Positions 50,666 through 60,898 of a stretch of 64,000 nt of DNA are shown piece by piece. The translations under genes and the position numbers were made by a program. How positions within the stretch are numbered: the first letter of the stretch is position 1; every line of letters begins with the position of its first letter. A model generated the notes under the pieces. The model searched no databases, was not told the DNA's origin, and saw only the letters and a list, made by a program, of their open reading frames with translations. Origin of the DNA: Marthasterias glacialis (taxonomy: Eukaryota; Echinodermata; Asteroidea; Forcipulatida; Asteriidae); the NCBI GenBank assembly GCA_911728455.2, contig OU452234.1, positions 11,680,031 through 11,744,030 on the forward strand, given 5' to 3'.

Positions 50666-50802
50666 GTATGAACTAGGACCTACTTGATTAGAGCTTATAC
50701 GCATGATAGGTTTCTTGTTGGATCGGTAAAGCCTGCGAGGGACCAGTTACAAGCGGTGTACATTAGGCTGTTGAAAATTGATTGTGAGTTTCCTGTCAAC
50801 CA

Positions 50803-50995
50803 GCGGCACAGCCAAAGGGGGGCCTGGGGGGGGGGGGCACGTGCCCCCACAAATTTCCAGTGCCCCCCAAGTGCCCCCCATAAACAAATGTAGATACATG
50901 TGATTCATTAAAAAACACTGTGCCCCCCCCCCCCCCATCGTCGTCCCCCCCCCACCCCATTGAAAAAATGCTTTCGGCAACCCATCCCTGAAAAT
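50803..50995. repeat. C/G-rich repeat with CAGCGGC-type end
   Basis: CCAGCGGCACAGCCAAAGGG, a G-run, CAAATTTCCAGTGCCCCC, GTAGATACATGTGATTC and a C-run. Collinear with 52660-52885, which ends CTTGGCTACGCCGCTGG. Together they define one DNA element with CAGYGGCRYAGCC-like ends. Confidence 0.6.
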
Positions 50996-51239
50996 TGAAG
51001 AGGGAAAAAATTGTCTTCTTCACCATTGTCAAAATGCATTCAAGAAACCTGAGCATTATAGAGTTACATAAATCTCGGCCCTGGACACCAGTTTCTGTTG
51101 GTGCAGCAGTGCGCTGGAGACTGACGTCCTATACCAGGGCTACATAAATCTATGATCTAAGATCATCGAAGATGATGGAACTTCGGCTAGGCTCCACTGG
51201 CCGGCAGTTCAACAGAAGGCCAGGCACCTGGATATTAAC

Positions 51240-51408
51240 ATGCCTGATACTTCACGGAGGCAGTTGCCTTCGTTTGCCCCTGGTCATTGCCTTGGTGACC
51301 TTGAAATGTTCCACTAGAAATTTACAACTTCTTCATAGAGGTGCCCTGTACCAAGAAGAAAATGCCTTGGTGGCCTTGCCCTCTCAATAAAGGGGCAATA
51401 AGGCCTGG
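51240..51408 (-). repeat. AGGCCTG-ended repeat (GGGCAAGG family)
   Basis: TGCCTGATACTTCACGGAGG, TGCCCCTGGTCATTGCCTTG, CTTCATAGAGGTGCCCTGTA, CCTTGCCCTCTCAATAAAGG, AAGGCCTG. Between RIDA and the SLC16-like gene. Confidence 0.7.
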
Positions 51409-51883
51409 GTTAATGTACACTTCACAACTTACTGTGATATCACATATGGACAAGCGCCAGAAGACGCACATTTTATGAAAAAAAAATGTCAAGGAAACCA
51501 GAGTTCAAATAAAAGCAAATTTACGCATTTGTGATCAAGTTTGAATTTGTTCCAACTGTTTAAAGAACCTCAAAATATATTCTAGGGGCTAATACATCAT
51601 TGGTGTTTGGAAAGTAAATTCATCCCAATCCACCATTTGTGCGCATGTACACGATACACGAATGTGAATTATTTCGATTGCTACAATCAAAATAACCAAT
51701 GGTGGCATTGGGGAGAGGGGGGGGGTCTTCAAAAATGAATGCTTTTTTTCTTGACTTTGACAGTATTTCACATTTGGTGCTTGATATGTGGCAGGGGGTA
51801 CCCCCCTCCTATTGTGTCTTCATTGTGTTCTGGGAATCTCTGGAATTCTTTTGAGGATTTTAGTGTGTGTGTATGTGGGGGGT

Positions 51884-52150
51884 GCTTCTGTACAAGAGGG
51901 GAAGAGTGTGTTAGAGAATGGGAACATTTGGGGGGGGGGGTGCCTCCCTCTGCCACATATCGGGCATTGTATATAGCTTCTGTACAAGAGGGAAAGAGTG
52001 TGTTAGAGAATGGAAACATTTGGTGGGGGGGGGCCTCCCTCTGCCACCGGGCATTGTATATAGCTTCTGTACAAGAGGGAAAGAGTGTGTTAGAGAATGG
52101 GAACATTTGGGGGTGGTGCCTCCCTCTGCCACATATCGGGTATGGTATAG
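51884..52150 (+). repeat. Minisatellite, three units of about 85-95 bp
   Basis: Unit: GCTTCTGTACAAGAGGGAAA, GAGTGTGTTAGAGAATGG, AACATTTGG, a variable G-run, TGCCTCCCTCTGCCACATAT, CGGGCATTGTATATA. Units differ mainly in G-run length and a deletion of the ATAT segment. All frames are open, which explains the long spurious ORFs. Confidence 0.88.
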
Positions 52151-52659
52151 TATTTCAGACGAAAGGTTTTATGACATGATTGTTAGCAGGGAAGGCAGGC
52201 ACTAGTGTTTTTGCATTTTCCTTTTTGTTTCGTTTTCGGGACTTGGGCAGTTTTTTGGATGAGCGGGAACAATATTATAGTGACATTGAATTTATTTTAT
52301 TTTTTTTTTAAATTATATTCCCATAAATTTGTTGTTATTTTCTTACTATTTCGGTACAAAAGGTAACATTTGTAACTTCCCATAGAGTGTATTAAATAGA
52401 GGTTCAACCACTTCAAATAAATGATGTGTGAAAATTAAAACGTTTAATATTTTCACAGTAGCTATACTGTTTGGTGTAATAACTATAAAAAATATGAGCA
52501 AGCTAGGTATTTCTTTAATGTCTGTAATTATGCGTGGGGGGGAAAAGAGGGAATTTGACATGGGTGTCTAATGATGGCGGCATCAGGCAGCATCTTTATC
52601 TTATTTGCAACGCGCTGCCAGAACTCCAGGAAGTATAACCACATCTCACCATGCCCGTG

Positions 52660-52885
52660 GACAAGCAGCGAAGGGGGTCAAATAATCCTTCCCACAAATT
52701 TTCAGTGCCCGCCCCCCCCTCAGGTGCCCTCCCCCCATAAAAAAAGATGTATATAGATACATGCAATTCTTTTAAAAAAAAACATGGTACCTGCCCCTCT
52801 CCCCCCCCCCCCCTCCCCTCACTGAAAAGCAATGCCCTCCTGTGGCCCCCAGTTGAAAAAAAAATCTTGGCTACGCCGCTGGCTA
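52660..52885. repeat. C-rich repeat, reverse end CTACGCCGCTGG
   Basis: AATTTTCAGTGCCCGCC, a C-run, AGATGTATATAGATACATGC, a C-run, then TTGAAAAAAAAATCTTGGCT and ACGCCGCTGGC. Counterpart of 50803-50995. Confidence 0.6.
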
Positions 52886-52923
52886 GGCTCACTGTTTCCG
52901 AATAGAATTATGTACACGTACCG

Positions 52924-53140
52924 GTATATAAAATCGGCCGCGACTTGGTTAATATCTTGTGGCCACAACATGGTATCTTGCGGCCGTCTCTTCTTATCTT
53001 GCGGCCGCGACTCTTGGTACATCTTCTGGCAGCCCGAACTTTATCTTGCGGCCGCAACTTGTACCAATAAATCCAGTTCAGTGAGGCAAAAATTCTCCTG
53101 TCTGTCTTTCAATGGCAAGATACTAAATTGAGGCCACAAG
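52924..53140 (+). repeat. Tandem TATCTTGCGGCCGC repeat
   Basis: Five or so diverged units of (A)TATCTTGTGGCCAC / TATCTTGCGGCCGC followed by ACTTGGTA or CTCTTGGTAC, spaced roughly 25-45 bases; the last copy is inverted-like GGCCACAAGATA near 53135. Contains clustered NotI-like GCGGCCGC sites, unusual in this AT-rich DNA. Confidence 0.7.
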
Positions 53141-53676
53141 ATACACAGTCAAAAGCGGACAATGTTCAGACAATTTTGCAAAAGACTTTGTCACGATTTG
53201 TCAACCACCACTATTTATAGTATTTCCATATATGTATAATTGTTTTTTAAGGTTTAGACATACAAGAGAAAATCAAAACACTACATAAATTCATAGGATG
53301 GCCATCTAAAAATGAAGGAGTGAAAAACTCTGGAGAAAAAATATTTCGAGGACTGCCAAAAATCGCTCACAGGCCAAAACTTGCCAAAACATATATCATC
53401 TGCTAATGATGTGATGTTTGAACACCGGAACATTTCCGTCTTATTTGGAATATATGAAATGTTGGCAAAGCTGATCGCATGACGTCAATAGGTATACTCT
53501 TGTCATTTACCGAAAGGTGCGTTATCCTTTTACAAAATAAAAAATACACACTGTGAATACAGAAACAGTGTTGTTCCTGTGTCTTGTAGAAGCCACTTGC
53601 ATTTGAAGTGGCCACTAATGTGTTGTTAGGGAGCCATAAAGTTCTTCTCGACTTCTCGTTGTCGCGATGTCTCAGG

Positions 53677-53804
53677 TCACGTGGAACTGTGGGTGCGTTT
53701 CTGCGTCCGGTATAACAGCAGAACTGCAAGAACTGTCGATAGCTGAGCACCAGCCATTAGACTGAAAGCCCACGTGTACTCGCCAGTAATGTCATATATC
53801 AATC
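53677..53804 (-). CDS. SLC16-like coding exon 4 (TM12 and stop)
   Basis: Codes LIYDITGEYTWAFSLMAGAQ, then LSTVLAVLLLYRTQKRTHSS and Thr before TGA (53679-53677). LIYD-x-TG-Y is the SLC16 TM11-TM12 loop; the helix is followed by a short basic tail. Acceptor GACCAG. Confidence 0.92.
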
Positions 53805-56060
53805 CTGGTCGGCACGCAAACAAAACAGAGAAAAAGAACATTCATCAAGAAAAAGGTACCGGTGCACACTGTAAAAACTTCCCGGGTCAGAATTGACCCG
53901 GAACCCGGATCATACAGGGGGACCTGACCCATTTCTGGGCCAGTATGAGCCAGAAGTGGGTAAAAATGAAGCAGAATTAAGCAAAGTTAGAAATCCATTT
54001 GTTTTTCAACCAGAAAATGGAAGAGGCCCCAGTGGGACGCGGAATCCGGGTCAATTCTGACCCCTGTTTTTTATGCAAAGAGAAAAGACCTGCACATCAA
54101 AAACAAAAATGGCAAAATCGATTAGAAAAATGAAATAAATAACAATAATAAAAACATGTTTTGGACTTCTTCTTTTTAGGATATTTTGTTCAGTGGCGGA
54201 TGTTTTTTTATTGTGTTGAATAACAACATCGGTCGAAACAACTGTTGCACTTTTACCTTGGTCGAACCTATGCAAAAATCTACACGACTTGGGAAAATAA
54301 ATTGAAATAAAAGAACTGCCAGGGCAATTTTTTATGCCTTACCATTTTTAGTGCACAATTTGTTTCCATTAATTCCCACTGTTAAGTACTATTGTTTTTA
54401 AAACTTGCAAAAAATTGTTTTAATACAACGAATAAAGTTACACCAAATTTACATTTTGGGGTTAGCGCGGGAAGTGACGTTTTGTCTAGAAACAAAAAAC
54501 ATCGTTAAAATGTCACGATACCCACGTTTCACAAAGTATACCCCATCAGTGCCGTAATCATTACCACCGACTAGGCATGTACACTCTAAAAGTGTCAATT
54601 CAACACTTAAAGAGTTGGGTCAGGGACAACACTTTAAAAGAGACCTTTGGTTTTTGGAACCGTACATTTGCCTTAATGCTGTATAATTGTAGATATATGC
54701 CATAAAACTAACCTGTGTAAATTTCAGTTCAAAAGGTGGCAGCGTTTTTTAGATATCACCGAAAATCTGGAGCGGTTGTGTTCACGCAGAAGTATCCGTC
54801 ATTGGAATACACATTCTGAGAAGCGTTATGGCTTCTCAGATTCAAATTTTGGGGGGATAAAAAGTGATGTATTTTTCCATAACTGCATTACTTCGAAGTG
54901 AAACGTTTCTCAAAATGCAAAATACTATCCAAAGCTGCTGTGCTTCTTACCAAGTGAGTTATTTGTGCCATAAATTTTCAGAGTCATTACCAAACGTATA
55001 CAGACCCTTTAAAATGTAACTCAATAATCGAAGAGTTTAATTTACACGACTACGAGTTAAATCTCAGCCTAGTGAAACGTTAGTTTGACAGTTGAATCTA
55101 ACTTTGTAAAAGTGTTGTCACTGACCGAGCCCCTTTAAGTGTTGATTTAACTTTTTCATTGTTTGGAGTGCAGACTCACCTGGAAGATATAAGGAAAGGA
55201 GACTTGTCATACCAGACACAAGTCCCAACCATCCCATTACGTACCCCATCTGTTCTGTACCGAACACCTCCTTAAGAACAACGCCTTCGCATATGGAAGA
55301 CATAGATATAGCGATTCCAAGCACGAAAGCATTCGCGGCAATCGGCCAAAAAGACACTAACCATGGATCGACAGCGTAGCAAATGGCAGGTAGCAGTACA
55401 GCTATACCAAGCCATGTGTATGTGTCGACAACCTGAACTTTTCTAACCAATGGGCCAATCACGACGCAGGTTACTATTCCCCCGATTCCGTAAGCGACGA
55501 TGAAATGCGACGTGGCCTCCAGCGTGAATTCTTTATACACAGTAGTGTACTGCGCATAGTATATTACCCAAGCAGAGTATGTCATTGGCCATACACTGGC
55601 TATAAAAGCAACAAGCCAGAAGGATACGGATGAGAATAAGCCAAGCTGGAATGTATCTCTTGCAAATAAATAGACTGTGGTAAGACACGTGCAGCCAGAG
55701 CGATTTGGCCCACATGTAGTTGGTACCACTTTGTCGTCCCCGGCATCTAGCTCCTCGTCCGAGGGAGCTGTCTCATAACCATCTTGAGCCCCACAAGCAG
55801 CAGGTGGTTTCGCCAGAGCCCCACAGACGGCAAGATGTAATAACATCCCTCCAAGTAGTAGCATTGTTCCCCTCCAACCGTAGATATCTAGGAAAAGCTG
55901 TATCAAGGGCACAATAGCCACAAATGTTATGGAGGCGCCAAGGTCCGCCACTCCGTACGCTGTTGTGACAGATTTACTAAAATAGCATCCGATCAGGTGC
56001 CGTGTTATCACGTATGAGATGCCAATAGCTGGTCCTGAAAAGACAAACACTGTTGTTGTT

Positions 56061-56147
<87 letters not shown>

Positions 56148-56149
56148 GC

Positions 56150-56234
<85 letters not shown>

Positions 56235-58758
56235 TCAGCCAATCTTTAAACGATCAAAACACGAGGATGGAACATACAAGCATTTCTAAATTAAGTCTTA
56301 TGAAAGATAAATAATGTAAACAGAATAAGTAAAGAGGGTTAAAAAGGACAAAAACAATTCAAGAAAGACAGTGAGACATGCACTTCGCCTCGTTGAATGG
56401 AACATTCCATCTTTCAACTCATGAAAATATTCTTACCATTGCACTCATAAACATTCATTATTTGTATATTATCGAGAACAATGTTTTAATCTATTACTTG
56501 AATTGCATCATATTGGGTTTGGTCGTAGGCGCACCGGCACCATTTGTACCAATGTGGGATTGTTTTTGTTCGTCGTCGTGAAGACATTTCCCAAAAAGTT
56601 ATCAGATCAGATAATTTGTCTTTCTTAGTACGATGTTATATCCCTATGGTATTATACCTGTTAACAGTGTAAGGATTACGGTGATGACGTATAAACTGGA
56701 TAAAAGTGACGCAGTTATCATGGAGACACCAGCAACGAATCCACTTATTGTCATCACAGTTCTGGCGCCAAATCTCTCTTTAAGCGGAGTTGCTAAGAGG
56801 CCTTTTTAGAAAAGAGAAAAATATGTCATGAAAAAAATAAAATTAAATATGTTAATAAATAAAGAAATAGATACACCTAATGAAAAAATTATATAATGTT
56901 ATCATAACGAGATATTGAGAATATTAAATTATTTTAATGTATTTTAATGGAAATTATTATGAAAAATAAAATTCTGGATGTACACGGACACGTTGTCCAT
57001 GTTACATCCAGAATTGTATATTTTCAACACTCAAATACATAATTATGCAAATTCACTTTTTGCACTAATTACAAGGCACAAAATGTACCAGGCAAAACAT
57101 TTGTTGTGATAGTCAGTGATTAAATACAGCAGAAATGGGGCAGGACTAAAATCATGCAGACGTCATACAATTAATGTCACAAACTGTGTCCCAACTTGGT
57201 GGAATGACCCATATTTTTTTTTTTTTAAACTTAGGGGGACCGGGGAGGGGCGCAAAGTGCCCTCCTCTGTATTTTCAAAATTTCTCCGCCGATTTTTTAT
57301 TAAACTTGCCACAAATTTTAATTTAACCAAATCTACATGGTAACGTAAAGCAAATTTGACTTTACAGAGTATTTTTTGTAGTTTTTGCACATCTTGATAA
57401 AAAAAAATGAAAAAAATTGTATTCAAACTTGTTTATTTTGGCGTAATCACTAACATGCCATTATATTTTTTTAATGGGGTCACCGTTTGAGGCGCTGTAT
57501 TGTTGATTCATCCCATTTTGGGGAAAACTTCATTTTTGTGTTTTTTAGTTTTATCTCTTAAAAATCGATACTGCCGCAGGCTTTTGGGCCCAGGGTGCAA
57601 CGGTGAGGCCTGATCAAAGATTATAGCGCCTGAATGACCATTCGATGGTAGGCCCTATTAATTTTCAGGGCATGAAAAGTTGGTTAACTAGCCTGTTAGA
57701 AATAATATTCCACTGATAAAAAAAATGATATAGTTTGAGCCCCTAAATACAAACTGAAAACACAAAATCCAAGATAAAAAAAAGCCCAGTCCTGGAGCTT
57801 ATAAGATATAATTAAATAAAATGTAATCAACTGACATCGAAGTTTCGGTCACTGATAACGTACCCAGAACATAATACTAATCCAATTTAATAATGTACCC
57901 GTAAATTAATGCTAAGACGCGATGATCGTGGACGTGGAAAAGAAATGCGACTGGGAAAATAATGTGACATGGTATTTTGGCTGGTAATCGTATTCTGGTA
58001 AGCAAGTTTGTTGTGCTTATGGTTACGCAGCGCCGCAACTACGGTAAAATTTTAGGGGTGGCACATTTCTTTTTTCCTAGGTGGACACTTTTGGCCAATT
58101 AAAACTGCAGTTTCCGTTTGTATTTTTTTCCCAAACAAGCCCCTTTTCAACAAAATAAAACAAAATACATTCTGCTTGTAAATAATAAAAAATAGTATTA
58201 AATACATTGAAATTACTACAGAAAAGCTCATAAAATGTTACATTTTATTCTGGTATTTTTTAATCTCAAAAGTCCAGATTTCAAATGGGGGCACCCAGGG
58301 GGGGGGGGGGGGCACGGACATCAGTCGCCCCCGTGCCCCTTTAGTTATGCCACTGTTGAATTAGTCCGTTTCCTGTTTTAATGCAGCTCTATGAAATTGG
58401 GCGGTGTGGTACGGTGCCCAAACACGTAGGCATTACAGTTTTCGGCTGATGCTCGAATACCTAACAATCAAACAAAACCAAGAGATATAGAGGTACCTTG
58501 CTAAATGAACTTTTCAAACTTACCTGCGAAATTGCAACCCACTTCCGTAATGGCAACCATCCAGCCAATTAACCAAGTCGAAGTGGCGAACTGTTCCTGT
58601 AGACTTGGTAACATCATACCCAGGCCTTTTACCAACATAACCCACGCCATTTTGGTCGCAAATGAACCTAACACTGCCATCCAGCCATGGAAACCGCCAT
58701 CTCGAAAAGTATCAACGGTGGACTGTAAAAGGCGTTCAAAGCAGCTCGTGCGTGCCAT
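53677..58758 (-). CDS. SLC16 / monocarboxylate-transporter-like membrane protein, complete, 4 exons
   Basis: Major-facilitator transporter of the SLC16 type; family members move lactate, pyruvate, ketone bodies, aromatic amino acids, creatine or thyroid hormone across the plasma membrane. Exons (minus): 58758-58524, 56801-56658, 56034-55180, 53804-53677; total 1362 bases, 453 residues, GT-AG junctions all in phase 1. Visible: DGGFHGW (SLC16 motif 1, DGG-x-GW) at the start of TM1, GPLKERFG-like loop, a hydrophobic TM3-TM6 block, an acidic hydrophilic loop near residues 205-240, and a C-terminal six-helix half ending YDITGEYTWAF, the classical TM11-TM12 junction. The second SLC16 signature (YF-x-KRR-x-A) is degenerate: YFSKSVTTAYGVADLG lacks the Arg pair, so the substrate cannot be predicted. 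The start ATG is the first in the exon. Confidence 0.93.
53866..54075. repeat. GGGTCAGAATTGACCC TIR MITE
   Basis: Left CACTGTAAAAACTTCCCGGG, TCAGAATTGACCCGG; right CCGGGTCAATTCTGACCCCT then GTTTTTTATG. About 25-bp arms, interior with GACCTGACCCATTTCTGG. It begins about 60 bases past the acceptor of the last SLC16-like exon. Confidence 0.72.
54583..55157. mobile_element. TIR element abutting SLC16-like exon 3
   Basis: Left AAAAGTGTCAATTCAACACT, TAAAGAGTTGGGTCAGGGAC, AACACTTT; right, reversed, AAAAGTTAAATCAACACTTA, AAGGGGCTCGGTCAGTGACA, ACACTTTT. About 50-bp arms, 575 bases. The right end lies roughly 25 bases from the exon 3 donor at 55179. Confidence 0.75.
55180..56034 (-). CDS. SLC16-like coding exon 3 (TM4-TM10)
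   Basis: Large 855-base exon. It starts GPAIGISYVITRHLIGCYF and holds the middle transmembrane helices and the acidic intracellular loop (ETAPSDEELDAGDD). The second half contains FIVAYGIGGIVTCVVIGPLV and the SICEGVVLKEVFG stretch, then ends at YLPG. Acceptor TTTTCAG follows a long GTT microsatellite; donor GGTGAGT. Confidence 0.95.
56052..56231. repeat. GTT/AAC trinucleotide microsatellite
   Basis: About 180 bases of nearly pure (TTG)n with one ATTG and one GCTG interruption. It lies only about 18 bases upstream of the exon 3 acceptor of the SLC16-like gene on its coding strand, where it is (CAA)n. The poly-Val and poly-Leu frames here are artefacts. Confidence 0.97.
56658..56801 (-). CDS. 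SLC16-like coding exon 2 (TM2-TM3)
   Basis: Codes LLATPLKERFGARTVMTISG, then FVAGVSMITASLLSSLYVIT and VILTLLT. PLKERFGAR is the cytosolic TM2-TM3 loop (family: L-x-x-RFG-R). Both ends are in phase 1. Confidence 0.93.
56970..57016. repeat. 46-bp palindrome
   Basis: AATTCTGGATGTACACGGAC then ACG, TTGTCCATGTTACATCCAGA then ATT. Arms of about 20 bp with a few mismatches, in SLC16-like intron 1. Confidence 0.7.
57955..58400. repeat. GGGCCC-type palindromic MITE split by an insertion
   Basis: Left part TGTGACATGGTATTTTGGCT, GGTAATCG, GGTAAGCAAG to about 58025; right part TTTTAATGCAGCTCTATGAA, ATTGGGCGG at 58376-58402. The middle is replaced by the element at 58028-58361. In SLC16-like intron 1. 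Confidence 0.65.
58028..58361. mobile_element. CAGYGGCRYAACTA-type TIR element (nested)
   Basis: Left CAGCGCCGCAACTACGG, right TTTAGTTATGCCACTG (reversed CAGTGGCATAACTAAA). Interior AACAAGCCCCTTTTCAACAA and AATCTCAAAAGTCCAGATTT shared with 21130-21550. About 334 bases, non-coding. Confidence 0.75.
58524..58758 (-). CDS. SLC16-like coding exon 1 (TM1)
   Basis: Begins MARTSCFERLLQSTVDTF with ATG context CAAAATGG, then RDGGFHGWMAVLGSFATK, the SLC16 motif 1 leading into TM1, and a second helix ending NFAG. Donor GGTAAGT. A leaderless cytosolic N-terminus of about 20 residues is normal for the family. Confidence 0.92.
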
Positions 58759-58900
58759 TTTGGAAAAAATGGCTGTACTACGGCCCTGCTATTACATTGG
58801 TCTGCAATTTCGTATACTGACGTGTCACATGCGAACCTATAATAAGCCCAGGTTGAACTTGACCGGGTCCGGGTATAAAGGTCTATTGACAGCATCGTCT
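58759..58900 (-). promoter_or_regulatory. Candidate SLC16-like promoter / 5' UTR
   Basis: Upstream of the start codon on the minus strand lie a CCAAT-like ACCAATG (about 58802-58796), a TTATTATA stretch (about 58845-58838) and GTGACACGTCA. The spacing of the AT-rich box, about 80 bases from ATG, is compatible with a core promoter but none of this is proof. Confidence 0.22.
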
Positions 58901-59160
58901 TACAAACGGGACAGGCGTCCACAGCTAGCAACCAGGGCTAGCGAAACCTATGGGTTGTTGCATAGAAAAAAAGTTGTATATACGGCCACCATCACAGAAT
59001 CGCTATGTAGTAAATAATATGCAACTAACAAGGTTATGGATTAGAAAAAAAATCAGACAAAAAAAAATACTGTACGGTCCATTGGTTAATGCTTTGTGTT
59101 CCCTGAAGGTGTGTTAAACTGGCCTGAAGGTTTTTTGACGGTATAAAACGTTATACAACC

Positions 59161-59426
59161 GTATACAACCATGTGTTTGAATCTCTTTTGGGAGGAGTGT
59201 TGGCTCTGAAAAGAGCCGGAGTGGTCTCGGCGTTTCGATCAGTACACTCTGATCGTCTTCAGGAGAAGACGATCAGAGTATACTAATTGAAACGTTTCGA
59301 TCAGTACAGGCTACGTCTTCAGAGAAGACGATCAGAGTTATACTGATCGAACCGTCGAGACCACTCCAGCTCTTTTCAGAGCCAACACTCCTCCCAAAAG
59401 AGATTCAAACACATGGTTGTACCCGC
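59161..59426. repeat. Foldback element with histone-type stem-loops
   Basis: Arms of about 115 bases (ACCATGTGTTTGAATCTCTT, TTGGGAGGAGTGTTGGCTCT, then CGATCAGTA...CTGATCGTCTTC). GGCTCTGAAAAGAGCC at 59202-59217 is the exact reverse complement of the canonical histone stem-loop; the right arm has AGCTCTTTTCAGAGCC (59368-59383), one mismatch. The centre repeats GAAGACGATCAGAGT. Confidence 0.8.
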
Positions 59427-59513
59427 AAGTTTATTAGTTAATAGTTTATTCTTAGTTACCTACACCATGCAAAGCTTCAAACATCACTTAGTATGAAACG
59501 TGCGCAACTCCAA

Positions 59514-60345
59514 TAATAGACCGATTGCGCGACCCGCGTCACGTGACCACCCTTGGGTATAAAATGTAAACAGACACGACATCCTCCATATGAAAGGATG
59601 GTACGGTACACGATCATTAATGCATTGTTTATTCGATCGGGGCTTTTCTTGCTCCAAATCTGTGAAAGATATTCCAGAGTTTGTACCAGAGACCTCTGAG
59701 TGGCTGAATAAAGCCAGTAAAGATAGTTCCAGCAAGTCTTGAAAATTGTAAAAGTACCGTATAAATGTGCACGATGTGTACAGCGCACGATGGGACGTTA
59801 GGCCAGACGACGACCACCACACACTTTTTAACACAAACATTTCAAAGTTTTGAAGCTGAAATCCTCCAAAGAAGTTGCTTTCCAAAAGTGTGTGATTCCT
59901 TTGACTATTTTAAATTCTGCAAGGCTAGGTATTAATGCTCACTCTTCCAAGACGTTGTTTATCCTTTTTTTTCTTTTTTTTTTTCCTTTTTTCTTTTTTT
60001 CACAGTGATTTAGGCCTAGAACTACATTACAAACAAACTAACAGACGGGTGGCTACAATAGTCGTTCGACGCCGGTAGTGCATTGCTAAAAACACCTCTT
60101 TTAGTACAATTCTGTTAAATTATGAAACAGAGATGTGATTTAAATTAATGCCACAACATACTACTTTAAATAAAGGGGCTGATTAACTAATTATCACTTA
60201 ATTAAAAGTAAAATCGACTGTTTTCGAACTCACTCTGTGTCATGGCCATTCTCTTTACACGTATTTTGCCATCGGCTGTTTGGCGTTATACCCATTAGGG
60301 GTCACGTGACCATATGTCAACATTGTCGTGCAATCGGTCTATTGT
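59514..60345. mobile_element. Long TIR element (ATAGACCGATTGCGCGAC type), copy A
   Basis: Left ATAGACCGATTGCGCGACCC, GCGTCACGTGACC; right GGTCACGTGACC... GTCGTGCAATCGGTCTATT. About 830 bases, subterminal GTCACGTGAC at both ends, a T-rich tract at 59967-60000, no transposase ORF. Collinear with 36402-37376. Confidence 0.8.
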
Positions 60346-60514
60346 TTCTGTATAATAATTGAGAGGTTACATGACCCCGGGAAAAGTTCGTTTCGCAGCC
60401 ATGTTGGGTACAGCCGTGTACAAGCTCAACGGCTGGCGCGTCGTCTGCTGAATGATTTCTGTGTAATCCAATGGGATCCGAACCTTTATTTCGCGTTTTT
60501 GACAATCTTGGTGC

Positions 60515-60858
60515 AATAGACCGATTGCGCGACAATGTTTACAGGCGGTCACGTGACCCCCTATCGGATATGACGTCATACAGCTGATGAAAAAATACGT
60601 GTAAAGAGAGATAGGCTAGGCCGTGACAAAGAGTGAGTTCGAAAACAGTCGATTTTACTTTCGTTAAGCGATGAATTAGTTAATCAGCCTCTTTATTTAA
60701 AGTAGTATGTTGTGGCATTAATTTAAATCACATCTCTGTCTCATAATTCGACAGGATTCTACTAAAACGAGTTTTTTTTTGCCATGCACTACCGGCGTCG
60801 GACGACTATTATGTAACCACCCGTGTGTTATTTTACACGTAATGTTGGCCTAAATCAC

Positions 60859-60898
<40 letters not shown>

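Noticed and set aside
51739..52205. ORFs of 95-146 residues on both strands
   Set aside because: They are open because the minisatellite unit lacks stops in several frames; the repeated peptide mirrors the DNA unit.
56019..56289. Two overlapping ORFs of poly-Val and poly-Leu
   Set aside because: They are frames of the GTT microsatellite; no start context or homology.
58505..59017. 170-residue plus-strand ORF
   Set aside because: Antisense to exon 1 and promoter of the SLC16-like gene, whose minus-strand frame has clear family similarity.
59230..59350. Hammerhead ribozyme, suggested by CTGATCG and GAAACG strings
   Set aside because: The CUGANGA core followed by a stem II and GAAA is not present in the required order; the sequence is explained by the foldback arms.
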